Shown piece by piece: positions 9,201 through 21,077 of a stretch of 21,463 bases of DNA. The notes beneath the pieces were generated by a model. That model saw only the letters and a list, made by a program, of their open reading frames with translations. It was not told where the DNA came from and did not search any database. Source of the DNA: Tieghemiomyces parasiticus (taxonomy: Eukaryota > Kickxellomycota > Dimargaritomycetes > Dimargaritales > Dimargaritaceae); assembly GCA_027575765.1 (NCBI GenBank), contig JANBPT010000829.1:1-21463 (forward strand), given 5' to 3'. Numbering within the stretch: position 1 is the stretch's first letter; each line of letters opens with the position of its first letter. The translations under genes and the position numbers were made by a program.

Positions 9201-12200
9201 CTCCAATCGATAGATCATCCCGCGCCCCACCGTCCAAATTACAGCTCAAGATGGCCAACCTCTTCAAACACCGTCTCATGACCCAGCATGACGAGATGGA
9301 AACCAAGACGCTATTGGCCGAGAGTCAGGTAGGCGCCATATCGTGGCTAGCGAGACCAACACTCTACAATCTATAGTTTACTACACCGGCACCGGTTTCG
9401 CCTTCTCCTTGATCCTTAACCCTTGTCTGGTATCCGTCGTTCGATCCCCCCACCTCCCTTCCTGCCTATCCCTAACTCTCACCCTCCATTTCCCAGGTGT
9501 TGACCGAGGCGGACTATAATTCCTGGAATTGGGATGTGATTGATGAATTGCTGACGGGACCCCTCACCAGCCGCGAACGGCTAGACGACACGTTGAAGAC
9601 ATGTCTATTTTTCCCGATTCTCAGTAACTTCTTTTGTCCATCCAAGGGCCCGTTTCATAGTCTAGCGTGCTCGAAAGTAAGTATCATATGCTTGGTATAC
9701 ACAATACTCCCACGCATTGTGGATTGGCGTGATGGAGGTCTCGCTGATAGTTAGCGCACTAATCAACCGACCTTGGGTTTACTTTACCTACATCCCCCTC
9801 CCCCCCCCTCGTCTCACCCTCCATGAACCCTGCCTCCCAATTAATGTGTGCGTAGGCAAACATCCGCTACGTGCGAGCAGGCTGTCGGATGCTTGATTGT
9901 CTCCTGGTATCGAACGAGGGCATCCACTGGCTCCAGGAGTGCGAACTACTACGTAACGTCCGGGATCAGTTGGAGGCGTCAACACCGGTAAGTACCCGCT
10001 GCTAAACCCGGAGGGAAAGGTCATTTGGTGGCCGCCGGCTAGCTCAGAGCCTTCACGGGCCCTTCAACTCGCTACAACTAACCTCCAATACCCCCTCACC
10101 CAAATCACGCCTTATCCTCCCCCCCTCGCCCCCTGACTAGCTGAGTAACGTTACAATCACGGACAATGTGTTCGACAAGGACAAACTGCGCTCCACTTTG
10201 TCGTTTGGCTACTTTAAGTTCATCCAGGTGCTCAGTAAGAATCCGCGTGGTGTCCGCCTACTCGAACACTTTTCCTTCTACCATCTCTTCTACATCCTAG
10301 CCCAGATGCGGTCCCAAGACGACGTCATCAAGGGCATGCTATCCCACATGGATTATGAAAGGTAAGTATCAGAAATCCCACGCTAGTTCACCCATCTAGC
10401 AGAGCTTCCGACCTAGCGGCACTATACTTACTCAAACTTACGATACTATGACCCCCCCCCCATCCTTCGTCATATTTTACCCCGCCCTAAATTCTTCAGT
10501 AACGGCCATCCCCGAGTCATTCTGGCCCAGACCATGACTACTGCCAACAACAAATTGCGGAGCTTCGCCACACAGTTTTTGGGCCAGGTGCTGGCTCCTA
10601 GCGTCCCGGACTTTAGCACGTGGGGCATTCAGCTGCTGCTCTTCCAGCTCTACGATCCAGCTCCGGAAGTACAACGACTGGCGCTGTCCCTTTTATTGCG
10701 GGCATGTCAGGACCCACGGAACCTCGCGAGCGTGGTAGAGGCCCGGCCCAACTTTGAACATTTCGCCGAGGCCTGGGATAGTCTCAAGCTGCTCATGGTG
10801 GGCACCGTGGAAGGTCTGCAGTATTTGAGCACTCTGCTGCGTACCGATCTGGGCCCCGGGGACCTCGTCGACCAGTTGATTGAACATTGGACAACCCGTG
10901 GCAATGAAGACTACGTAACCCAGCTGGAGACGGACCTGGCCGAGTATGCCGCTGGAGAGCACCTGGGTCTGGCCGAGACGGATTTCGCATACGACGTGTC
11001 CCGCAACCAGAAACACTTTTCGACATCGCTACCCGCCACCGACAGTGAAACTGACCCCGCTGCCGCGGTTGTGCGGTCCTTCCACACTGCTCCGCACCTT
11101 CTGGGCCAGCTGGCACGCACTGAATCCGGCCGGACTATCCTTGTGGAATGTGGTCTGCTGGACCAGCTGGTTGCCACGGTCACGGGGTTCGCTACCCCCA
11201 CTGATGCCGAACCCGTCCCGGCGGCCACCTTGCTCACGCTGAAAGCCGCCCTGTGGGCCCTGGGTAATGTATGCCTAAGCGACGAAGGAGCGGTCCTCGT
11301 CAACGAACGCGGGGCTGTCCGGGCTACAGTCGACTTGTTAACCACCACAGCCATTTGTAACCTACGTGGGACCTGTCTCTATGTCTTGGCCATGATGGCG
11401 GTGGCCCCGGCGGCGCGTCAGACCCTGACGGAGGCAGGCTGGTTACCTACCTCTAGTCCCCGCGGTCACTCCGATAGATCCTACTTTGTGCCACCCGATA
11501 TCGTTGCCGCATTGACCCTGACCGACTGGCGGGAACCGCCGCCCAGCGCCACCGCGGAGACGGAGTTCGAGGTCAAATCCGGCACGGAGCGTAAGGGTTC
11601 GGCCAGTAGCCCCCCAGAACGACCGACTACTGCGACGGATGGTGAAGCCGACGGGGACCTACCAGTACCCCCTGGGCATGGTGAGGAGCTACCGAAGGAG
11701 CGTGATCCCGAAGCGGAGGCCAGTGGCCGGCCGGATCAGCCTGAGGTCAAGGACACGACGGTGTCCACCTTGGAGATCATCAAGTCCCCGGCGCGCGACG
11801 ACCCCCTAATCTCTGCCCTCGAAACCGAGGTGATTCGGTCTATCGGCGGTTTGTGCACCAACGTCCTGCAGAATGCAGCGTGCAAGGCGCTCATCAGTGC
11901 CCGCACCCACCACATAGACCTCTTCCGCTCGATGAAATTTTGTCGCCGGGTCCTAGATTTCATCGGCCACTTGCACTTCCGCTTCAACGCCCGCCGGTTT
12001 ATCATCGACCTCTTCTCCCTCGATCTGGCCGCCCACATCCCTACGTTCCGTACCGCACCCACCCCGCCCGGCCGAATGACCCTGCAGCTCCGAAAGCCAC
12101 GGTCCAAGTCTCCCCGGCTGCTCCCGCCGCCACTGGCTTCGTCGTCACTGGCACTGGCTTCGGTCGGGCCAATGCCTTCCACTGATCCGCCGCCCCTGCT

Positions 12201-13539
12201 GGCGCAGCCTGCTACTACTGAACTATCCGCTGGTATGACGTCCACGGTACCACTAACAATGGCCGCACCAATCCCACGTGCCCCACCGCCGCCGCCCCTC
12301 CAGCTACAAATGGCACAGCCGCCCATTCCTCCGCCTAAGCCTGTAACGCCGACCACAGTGGTGACGCCCACCTACCCGGCAGTCCCCCACCAGTTACCGC
12401 CGAGTAACAGTGCAGCCCACCTATCCTCCATGGGAGCTCATCCAGGTACCAGTAATAATAGTAGTAGTTTTATCAATGCCAATTTGGGACCCGCTGGAGC
12501 CAACTCGATGCGCCGGCACTCCCTTCTTCGCTATCACGTCCCGCCTGCCTCGTCTTCTCGCCCGCGGTCCTCGAGCGCATCCAACATGTCCCCGTCCGGT
12601 CCGAAGCCGTCCCTAACTGAACGCGCCACAGCCGCTGAGATTCCGCGTCGGTCAGCCATCACCCCGCCGCTCCCGCCTTCAGGCTCGAGCCACCACGTTT
12701 CTCAACCCCACCATCGGCATCCTCACCCACATCCGGGACCATCATCATCGTCGTCGCCTTCCATGACGGCCCTGACCATCCCCCCAAGGAGCCCACGTCG
12801 GCGGCTCTCGGCCGAACGGACCCCAACTACCCCGACCTCACCACTGGCCATCGTCCACCCATCGACAGGAGCGGCGATGCCTAACAGTCCCAAAAGGTTA
12901 CCACCACCAACCCACCTACCTTTCGGGTCCGGGACGTCTACATCCGCACTGGCCAGGGAACCGTCACCATCATCGGGCGGCTTGGCCACCACTACCGCCC
13001 GATCAAGCCCCTTTACCCTTCCGCCACACCCGACCTCCCGGCCTCGCGTGGACTCGGTGCCCACCACCTTACCTTCCGCGCGGTTTAACCGCCAACGAGC
13101 CGGGACCGACGAATCGGCGGGGTCCGTACTGGCCACGTCGGCCCCGCGCAACATCGCTGCCTCGGGGACCATCGGTACCGGTACCCCAGCGAACGTAACG
13201 ATGACGGGCCCCACCATGACCCGGATGCACCGGATCCATTCCCAGCAACTCAGTACCACCTCGCGAACGCGGGCCGCCGTGCACCTGACGGATTTTCATC
13301 TCCCCGAAGACGCCGAGGCGCTCGACGCCTTGGCGGAAACCCTCCTGTCCAGCTACCCGACGGAGACTACGACGACGGCTACCTCCGCACCCTTCGCGAC
13401 ACAGTCAATGGCTAACTTGAGGATCGGGGGGAGTGCGGGTGGGGTTGGTGGTGATTTGTCGGAACCCCCGGGCTCCACGTCCTCTCCTGTGTCGCCGTTG
13501 ACATCGCTTCCCTTGAAACAACCCGCTAAGGAGCTGTAA
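6257..13539 (+). CDS. Rictor/Ste16-like TORC2 scaffold subunit, 12 exons
   Basis: Exons: 6257-6478, 6656-6836, 7015-7086, 7218-7380, 7550-8456, 8687-8809, 8945-9075, 9214-9328, 9497-9676, 9856-9987, 10141-10361, 10500-13539. They sum to 5,487 bases, 1,828 residues plus stop, and every junction keeps phase with GT-AG ends. Rictor (Ste16 in fission yeast, Avo3 in budding yeast) is the defining scaffold of TOR complex 2, which phosphorylates AGC kinases at the plasma membrane. Seen in order: a basic Ser-rich N-terminus, an HR1-like helical segment (about 65-135), the armadillo-like Rictor N domain (about 160-515), the middle domain with WNWD (648-651) and GPLT (659-662), the block with W857 and QLYDP (865-869), the domain-V block (about 1010-1130, with LWALGNVCLSDEG), and a late conserved block ending RRFIIDLF near 1314. 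From about 1334 the tail is Pro/Ser/Thr-rich, His-rich near 1546, and likely disordered. The start is the first in-frame ATG; an additional 5' exon cannot be excluded. Confidence 0.9.
6479..10499 (+). other. Eleven introns of the Rictor gene
   Basis: Introns: 6479-6655, 6837-7014, 7087-7217, 7381-7549, 8457-8686, 8810-8944, 9076-9213, 9329-9496, 9677-9855, 9988-10140, 10362-10499 (131-230 bases). Donors are GTAAG, GTATG or GTAGG; acceptors are CAG or TAG. CTAAC/CTAAT-like branch sites are visible in several. The introns carry sense-strand C runs: 6 C at 6981-6986, 11 C at 7098-7108, 10 C at 7513-7522, 9 C at 9800-9808, 7 C at 10119-10125 and 10 C at 10452-10461. The calls rest on domain continuity and phase, not on transcripts. 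Confidence 0.85.
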
Positions 13540-16500
13540 AAAAAAGTATAGTGGGGAACTGGGAAAGGCGTGTAATGGGAGGCAAGGAGGGGATGGGAGA
13601 GTGGGAGATAGATAGAGAGAGACAGAGCTTCCTGCTGGGCGCTTTAGTACACATGTAATCGTGCTCTATTTGTGTACCTGCCATATTTGTTCCCTCCTCT
13701 CCGATTTTATAAATGACCTTCCTTACTGGCTCCGCCTTCCATTGGCAGTGATCTGCGTGACGCTTGCCTTCACCCACGGTGGTCTACCCCTGCCCTTCCT
13801 CTCCCCTCACCTACTCTTATCGGACACATTACCAAGCCACTCTAAAAGTCTCCATATCAAATATATTATCCAGTCGAATACTCAAAAAAGTGGGCGTATA
13901 TGTCTGCGACCTTAATTTATTTTTATAAAACATAGAGACCCGGCGGAGACAGGCCCTCAACTCCGACCGTCGTATGTAATTTTTTTAGTTGCTCAAGGAC
14001 TCCCATGTCATGGTATGCGCTTATAGGAGGTCTATGATCCACAATGCAGAGAGCCTTGGGATGAGGTGTGTCTAAGAACATGCACCAATGGCCCAGACCG
14101 AGAACCGTCGGAGGGGCAGGGGGGGGGGTTTTGAATATCGGGCATCGAGGCTAACCCCTGGTCTTTGGGGGTCTATTATTACTACGAGCGTGCGACTTGA
14201 GATTGCCCCCCCCCACTACAACGACCACCAGTCATAGAAGTGCTCAAATCCGTTGCCCTGGCTTTATTTTTTTTCTTGTAGTGCATCGTATCTCACTGAC
14301 AATGTGTCAAGATAGAAGTAGAGGCGGTGGCGAGGAGGGGGGAGGAAGGGAGTTGTTAGACAGGGGGGTTAAGCTGTTTAGGTGAGAATGGCGCTGAGCC
14401 CACGTCACCATGTTAGAGAGGAGTAAGGGCTCTTGCGTAGTGTCGCACATTTCTATGGTTCTTGCGAAACGCTAATTCCTATCAACCTGGAAGCTAGCCC
14501 GTCTCATCCCCCCCCCATTTTCCAAATATTGGAGCAGTTATATACAATGAGAGACTTGCTTCGGGTTTGGGAAATGAACTGGATACGGGTGTAAAGCAAC
14601 GCACTCACTCATACACACACACGCAACCCTTTCCCGGTCTGATAACTAAGGACCGGGTGATACCGCAACCTGGGCCTCCATTGTCCAGTCCCTCCCACCT
14701 CCACCTCCCTCCCTACTCGGTCGTATGACCTCTGATAGTTCTGCCAGTCCATCTCTCAGAATCAAAGGACGATGGCCAGGCGACTCATAACCTTAATCAG
14801 GAGTCTAAACCCGTAGCGGCCAGATTGACATTGGATTACGTGTGGCTCTATGAGAGGGGGCGAGAAAGAGAGAGAGAGGTCATTGAACCTGAACAAATAA
14901 GTGCCGTCTACCTGTATTGGTAAAGACGCGGGGGGACAGGATATGGGGGCTTAGCTATGAATCCGGCCACTTTGTGCCGTACATTAGGCCCTATATTGTA
15001 CCGAAGGGGGAAGAATAGGAGGATGTAGGTTCCGGTGTGGAACGATCACCCTCTAAACATTAGGAGACTCTTCAACAAACTATAACGCACGAAGTGTGTA
15101 TCAGGCGGTAGACACAATGAGCACCGACACGTGGCCATGGAGGAGGGTAGGAGGATGGGTTTATTTAATGTGCCTGGTGTGTGACGCTCGACATGAGGAG
15201 GTTAGAAGAATATCTGCCTTCTACTAAAGTCCGTCCCAGCGGACTCCAATAGCCTCACCATCCCTAATTGTGAGGTATGTGGTGGGAGGAGGCACTCCGC
15301 ATTTGGTCAACGGCGATGGCCTTCCATAGCCGAATGAATATCGACTTACTGGGCACCGCCAGAAATACATATTTTTTCCATCGCCCCGTATAGGTTAAGG
15401 ATCGACCAAACAAAGTACTGGCCGAATGCAATAAAGACCAGGTGTTGGTCCAGGGGGGATGATGAGACGCTGTATAGGAAAGACTGTGGTGATCGGAGTG
15501 GTAATGGAATTGGTGGCAGTGCCAGGGGGTGGGGTTACCATTTGGAGCCGTGGGTGGGAAATTGTTGGTAAAGAGGCTTCAGCTCTGCTCTAATTCAATG
15601 TGGGTGCAAAGTGGTTTCAGCTTTCGAAGGTACAGTCCAAGTGGTGGAGGATAGAGTGTTCGTGTGGGAATCTTTAAGTATTAATAGTTTTTTTTACTGG
15701 TGGCCAATGGTAGCCTCTATCGCTTAAGCGGAGTTCTCAGCTACTGCAGGCATGACAGGAAGTGAAATATAAGGGACTATGAGGCCCGCGCCAGTGTAAC
15801 AGGCTACGAAGCAGCAAGTACACCTTGGCGTGCCAATTGCGGCGTAGCAACCCCTAAAGTAAACGTAGATGACGCCTAAAGAGGCAATCTCTCTTGAAGA
15901 GGCCAGTCAGCCGGGGGCAGATCGACCCTGACTTACGCAACCTGTCTACGGCCCCATTTTACCCACTCACAACGGTGAATACCAGAGGATTGCCACTTCC
16001 TCTCTTTTGTGCACAACCGTACTTTTGCTCACCTACTTCCAACACCACTGGGGCTTCAATGCCAATGATCTTACGGTGGAGAGCTGTAATCAGCCTGTGG
16101 GGCCTGTAACTACTGGAGTATCTGCTTAGGGCATCCCCGCCTGAGAGTATCATCACCCTTCCCTTTTCTTATTTCTATAACGCCCACACAAGCGGCTGGA
16201 GTAGTAGGTAGATTGCTACGCATCATAAGCCCAGAAATAGCTTATGAAAATGAATTAGGCAGTCTTTGACACTTCTATCTGCCGCCGGCGTAATGTGGCT
16301 AGACGTGAGTTTGATATGAAAGCGGGATAAAATGTCAACATATTGCGACAAGGTTGGAAATATAACCAGTCGGACCAATAGCACAGATCCAGCCTCGCTG
16401 TTCTCATGTGCCCATGTGCTATGCTAGCTTCTGCAGAGTCGGGCATAATGCATCTAGCCCAGGTTGCAACGCTGGCCACATCCATCTTCCCATATCGGAG

Positions 16501-16825
16501 AATTAATTACTGTGCCACTCGGCCCTCAATTCCCTCCTTTTCGCCCAACCTTACCGCCATGGTTGATGCGCGAAGTCTAAAAACACACGTGCGCCATGGT
16601 AGCCATTCCTTCTGTCCAGCCTTGGCTTGCTGGCCGTTTATCGGTGACGGTACACGTGCAACTGGGCGACAAGCGTGGCAGGTGTCGGAGTTAAAACAGA
16701 AATGGAATAAAAGTCGTAAGGCCAGCATTCGTTGGGTGCCGCATGTCAGATGCCCTGTCAATCATTGACCCATCCTTGTCCATGCGGGCCAGTCAGATAA
16801 TACCGGTGGATTTCCCCCTAATCCA

Positions 16826-17197
16826 ATGGCCAAGGACTCTTCGCTAGCCGACTGGTTAGATGGAGTAGGATCGTTTGCCAACGCGAGCGTCAAAAACGAA
16901 GGCAGAAGTGCGGATTGGAAAGGAAGAGTAGGTGAAGGAAGAGGATCAGAAAAGCCTTGCAGCGTCGAACCCCGAAGCGAGATCCACGGTGTGGGGACAA
17001 TAGCGAACGTTGGAGTAGAGAACGTTCGCTTATGCTGGTCCGCGAATGGCCGCTGGGAAAGCTGTTATGGCAGCCAATCAAACAACGTTGAACTCGCTGG
17101 AAGCTGGCCATTGTGTACTCCGTGCGCTCTCTATCCCCCGCTCTCGCTCGATCCCTGCCTTGAATGGACTCGCATCATCTCATTTCGCTGTCAGTGA
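16826..17197 (+). CDS. Weak hypothetical reading frame with an internal protein repeat
   Basis: An ATG-started frame of 123 codons lies in the gene-sparse region. Residues 13-24 (GVGSFANASVKN) and 55-66 (GVGTIANVGVEN) match at 8 of 12 positions, and the matched codons differ mostly at third bases, as expected if the peptide rather than the DNA were kept. Nothing else supports it: there is no recognised domain or signal peptide and the ORF is short. It may equally be chance. The product is unknown. Confidence 0.15.
   Translation: MAKDSSLADWLDGVGSFANASVKNEGRSADWKGRVGEGRGSEKPCSVEPRSEIHGVGTIANVGVENVRLCWSANGRWESCYGSQSNNVELAGSWPLCTPCALYPPLSLDPCLEWTRIISFRCQ
17002..17030. repeat. Perfect 10-base inverted repeat (hairpin)
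   Basis: The arms AGCGAACGTT (17002-17011) and AACGTTCGCT (17021-17030) are perfect reverse complements around a 9-base spacer. No U-run follows, so it does not look like a bacterial-type terminator. An ATG at 17046 opens another short frame just downstream. Function is unknown. Confidence 0.75.
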
Positions 17198-19972
17198 TGA
17201 GGCAAACGGTAGGTATTATTCAAAGTCAACTGACGAGGTACCGGGCAGCCCTACGATACTAGTATCATCTAATTCTCAAAATTCATCTACCGGTATCAAA
17301 CTCAGCCTGTATTGTGCCGTATAAGGAAAGCCGTTCACACTTCATCATTGTCAACAGTGTCATCATCACCGGTTAATGACCCTGGCTAGTTTTAAACGAA
17401 TTCTTCACACACACGGTGGACAATCCAGCGCTAGTACTGTACCACTGTAGTCCTTGAAATAGGCATGCTCCCTGGTAAACAGTAACCACCCCCCCTCCAT
17501 GTCGGCGTGGGGTGGGAGGGCTGGTCGAATGGTCCAACCACTTCCCAAGCGTGGACTAGTTCGGTCCGCTGATGGTTGCCTATTTCCACCACCTCCTGCC
17601 AATACCAGAGATTGCAATAGACTATACAGCGGGGAGAAGTCAGGGGCGATGCGACAGAAGCGGTGCATCAAGGCTCTTACCGGATGCCTTGGACAGTGAC
17701 TATGGCTTAACTTTCATTCAGAAACCCACGGCAGGATGGGAAACAGAAGTATCCATGCCAGATGAGCTATTCCCCTCCTCTCTACTCGGTTGCACAACTA
17801 CGGGTGCCTGATGGACTGTAATTAATTCGCACCAGAGCACCAGTGTGTCCCATCCCTTCATGGCCATGTAAGGTAAATAATGTATAACAGGCGGCGTGTG
17901 ACCCTGCCAGTAAAGCCCGTCAAATATCGAAGCCCAAAAAAGCGAAGGGGAAGGGTTTAAAAAATAGAGTGTACTAGTCAGCCATATAGCCGTAGACCAG
18001 CAAAGCGGCTTTTTGAGAGCTTTCAGATTAGAAATGGCAGTTTGAAGCGGGATTCGGTGTCGGGTGGCCAGTTTCCGCGTCTCCACGGACACCCCGTCGC
18101 AAGCTGATGGAACAGGGGACATGCCAAGTTTCCGTTGTACAGGGGTGAAGGCGGGTACACTTGGTTGCTCGTCGGCGGTTGCAGATCGGTGTTGATAAGA
18201 ATTCTTCTCACTCTACAGTTCAATGTTCATATACTTTTACCCGGATGGTTTGGTGCATGCAGAGGCTGCACTACATTTCCCCTGGTGTAAGTAGAGTACC
18301 CGCTGGGGCTGTCGCCCCGTCCCGCTAGTCTCTGGCTACCCCCTACCCACTAGTCGGTTGGAAGTGAAGCGCGGACCACTCGAGGTGATATTTGACAACC
18401 TACTGCGGATGCTCCGCCCGAGCATTGCCCTGGCGCCTTCAATCGTTCTACTCATCCAGGCTTGCTTGCCTGTCCTAGCGGAACTCGCTCTTTCTACATT
18501 CTGAACGACGGGTGAGTGGTGAATACAGCAGGAATACACACAGGGATAGACACCATTTAGCTCGACCCAACTAGAGGTTTGGCAAGGGCACAGAGCCTTG
18601 GTGGGCTGTACATTCGGTCTTAGGGTTAATAGAAGCGGCGCTGGCGGCTGTGACTCATGGCGTGAACATTAGCCTAACCTCCGTGGCACTTTTTCTTTTC
18701 TCTCGTCTAAGCGTGCTCACTTCATCATATCCACAAGGGGAGTTGGATAGGCGAATTGGGCCGGTTAGTGGGAACAACATGGCGGCGGCCATCAAACACA
18801 CCGGAAGGTTGGAAACCGCTTGAGGTGCAAAATATTTGTGCCCCCCCCCCCTGTCCACCCATTCGGCCTACCGCTGCCTTTACATCTTCCATTTATTCAC
18901 GATAGGTGGTAGGTTAGATTGGCGGGGTGGTCGATCGGTAAGTTTAGGGGAAGAAGGTTGCCGCCACCATGGATGCGCTATCTTGCCTATATTCAATCTA
19001 GAGTGGGTTCTAGGTGCCGGGCTCAACACTACCCGCCCCGCAGGAGAGGTTGTTTATACCCCCGCCCTCCTCTTGATTCGCACGGTTGGCCAACCATTTA
19101 CTTCAGAAGCTAACCATTCTCCCCTGATATGCTGTCTAGCGACGCTCTCCCTTCGCCGGGTATCGTTCTAGCCGGTGGGGCTCCTGTGGCGCTGTCAGCC
19201 ATGGGGCTCCACGTGAAATAAGCTACAGGTTAGCTTGGTGTGACGACTGTTCGTTCCAGTGGTCTCTACGACGCGCATGGTCCGCCGTGTCCAATCTCAG
19301 TACCCCACGAGCGCAGGACGTATCGAAGCAGCGTCATATAGCCTACTGGACCACTGGTGAAGCAACCCCGAAATGCATCAGAAAGAGTCCCTTTTTATGG
19401 CATAGGCCACTTCCGTGTGTCCAGCCGCGGGGTAGTCTGGAAGAGTGCGATGGGGTGGGGACAGTTATGCCGTTGATCTTGTAATAAGTAGCAGGCCTTA
19501 TGCAGTAGAAGCAATGGCGCAGCATGGCTATCTATGTCACTAGCCACGTTTGAAAGCAGCCGACCAATCTGGCGGCGCCATCTCCCGAGGCCTGCTGCGC
19601 CCTATGTAATATGCGACCGGTCACAATAGCCCCCGCTTCGTACTGGTTGACCTTTTCGAATAATTTGCGCCAGCCCAGTATTCCCAGGACAGCGCATTTG
19701 ACGCCACACGGTTCCCAGTTAACCAATGATTGGACGAGCTATCGGCCCGAAATGCCGAGGTTCAGGAGAGTGGGGTGGGTTGACCCCGTACATCCCCATA
19801 TCGCCTTTCCTTGCTTCGCCCTCCTTCTCAAGATTCTGAATGGTCCCCATACGGCCCTGTGCGCCACCCTTTAACTGGATACCAGCAGCTTGGTTGGTAG
19901 ACCTGTCCCCGAGTTTCGACGCGGGCCACTAGACCGCTTCTCTCGCACGTAGGACCTCCGTGGGCGAGGGTG

Positions 19973-19986
19973 GTGTTACGTAACAC
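19973..19986. repeat. 14-base perfect palindrome
   Basis: GTGTTACGTAACAC is its own reverse complement and contains TTACGTAA, a core known to bind some bZIP transcription factors. About one perfect 14-base palindrome is expected by chance in a window of this length, so regulatory meaning is speculative. Confidence 0.5.
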
Positions 19987-21077
19987 AGCGCGCACGGGAG
20001 GGGTGGAACCGGGCTGTAGAAGATAGGGACCATCAACAGCCAATCGAGAGCACCCGGGCTGAAATTCCCTATAGCTGTTCATTAGCTGCCGTGGTTGCCG
20101 TGACCAGAGGCCCACTTGCTTCGCCAAACGACGACGGCCGCCGTTCCGGCTGGTTATACAGGAATCGGAAAGAGGAGGGATGTGGCCGGCTGGTCAGGCA
20201 GCATGCACCTGCCACGGCCTACGTCGGCCGATTGGACAGCTGCTGATGAGAACATGTGTAGAGGAGAGTGCGGACAACAAGCTGGTCAGCAGAAGGAGAT
20301 ACAGCATCAGCCAGATGACATAGGTATCTCTTCTACACTAATTTGAGTTACTGATTATGCTAGTCTATCCAGGAAGCCCCCCCCCCGCGTTCCCTTAATG
20401 CTATCCCGCGCGCTTACGGGGCGGCAGTATTGTGGGGGTCTTTGAGGCCCTACATCCCAGCGGCTCAGCTACCCGGAAGCCATGGCTAAGTGGCTGCTGA
20501 CGAGCTGTCTGAAGCACAAAGACCGGGTTTTCGCACCACCGCAACAACGCTCTCTCTGTGACGACTGCCAAGCAGACACAGGTGGCACATCTGGGAACAT
20601 CAGGACGTGTTTAGAGGCCCCATCCGGCTTCTGGTGTGACAAACTCTCTGTCACAACAACCTTAGTTCACGGTCCCGCCAGGTAACTAGAGACCCATACC
20701 ATGCAATTCGGCACTCTGCAGCCTTTCTCTGTCGTAGCATTTACTCTGGTGTAGCATTTAGGATGCAGTAGGTTAGAAAGCGGCGAGGCAACTGTATGCG
20801 GGTAAAGGTATCGGGCCGAGGCGGGCAGGCGACAACGTATGCTGCCGGCCATCGCTGGCCTGCTGTGGAGAAGAACTTGGTACTTCGATGGCCAACCAGC
20901 CTCGCCCCTCCCCCTTCCTTCCTCACCCCTGCTGCGGGAGTGGAGGTGTATGCGCCAGAACGGCTGGGTGGGTAAGGTCTGAAGGGACGGAGGGTGGTGG
21001 TGGATGATCCGCCCGGCTGTCTTTCCCACCGGGGGGGGGCAATCTCCTCCCCTGCCGACTCTTTCCGCTGGCCTTGA

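Larger units (their letters stand above)
13540..21077. other. About 7.5 kb gene-sparse stretch
   Basis: The first 120 bases are the probable 3' untranslated region of the Rictor gene: A-rich directly after the stop, then a GA-rich tract at about 13605-13627. An inverted repeat, GTACACA (13647-13653) and TGTGTAC (13671-13677), follows. After that no reading frame exceeds 134 codons, none shows a domain I recognise, and codon preference does not resemble the real exons. Visible structure: poly-G/poly-C runs (14119-14128, 14206-14214, 14508-14516, 18841-18851, 20377-20386, 21031-21039), a CA repeat near 14611-14624, a GA repeat near 14861-14878, and hairpins listed separately. No tRNA or rRNA was recognised. 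It may be long intergenic DNA or decayed mobile-element sequence. Confidence 0.5.

Noticed and set aside
10040..10075. tRNA-like A-box (TAGCTCAGAGC) inside a Rictor intron
   Set aside because: No B-box (GGTTCRANNCC) follows at a proper distance and no cloverleaf can be drawn.
11736..12371. Antisense frame of 211 codons inside the last Rictor exon
   Set aside because: It is a shadow of the Pro/Ser/Thr-rich sense coding sequence; the Gly-rich stretches are the complement of Pro codons.
17718..18122. 134-codon minus-strand frame in the gene-sparse region
   Set aside because: It has an ATG but no recognised domain, low G/C at third positions, and no promoter or splice context; a frame of this length is expected by chance.
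20635..20655. Inverted repeat TGTGACA/TGTCACA with a 7-base spacer
   Set aside because: Arms of 7 bases are expected many times by chance in a window this long.
13540..21077. Possible CRISPR array, phage genes or bacterial operon
   Set aside because: No regularly spaced direct repeats are seen, and introns plus eukaryotic gene families make a prokaryotic system implausible here.
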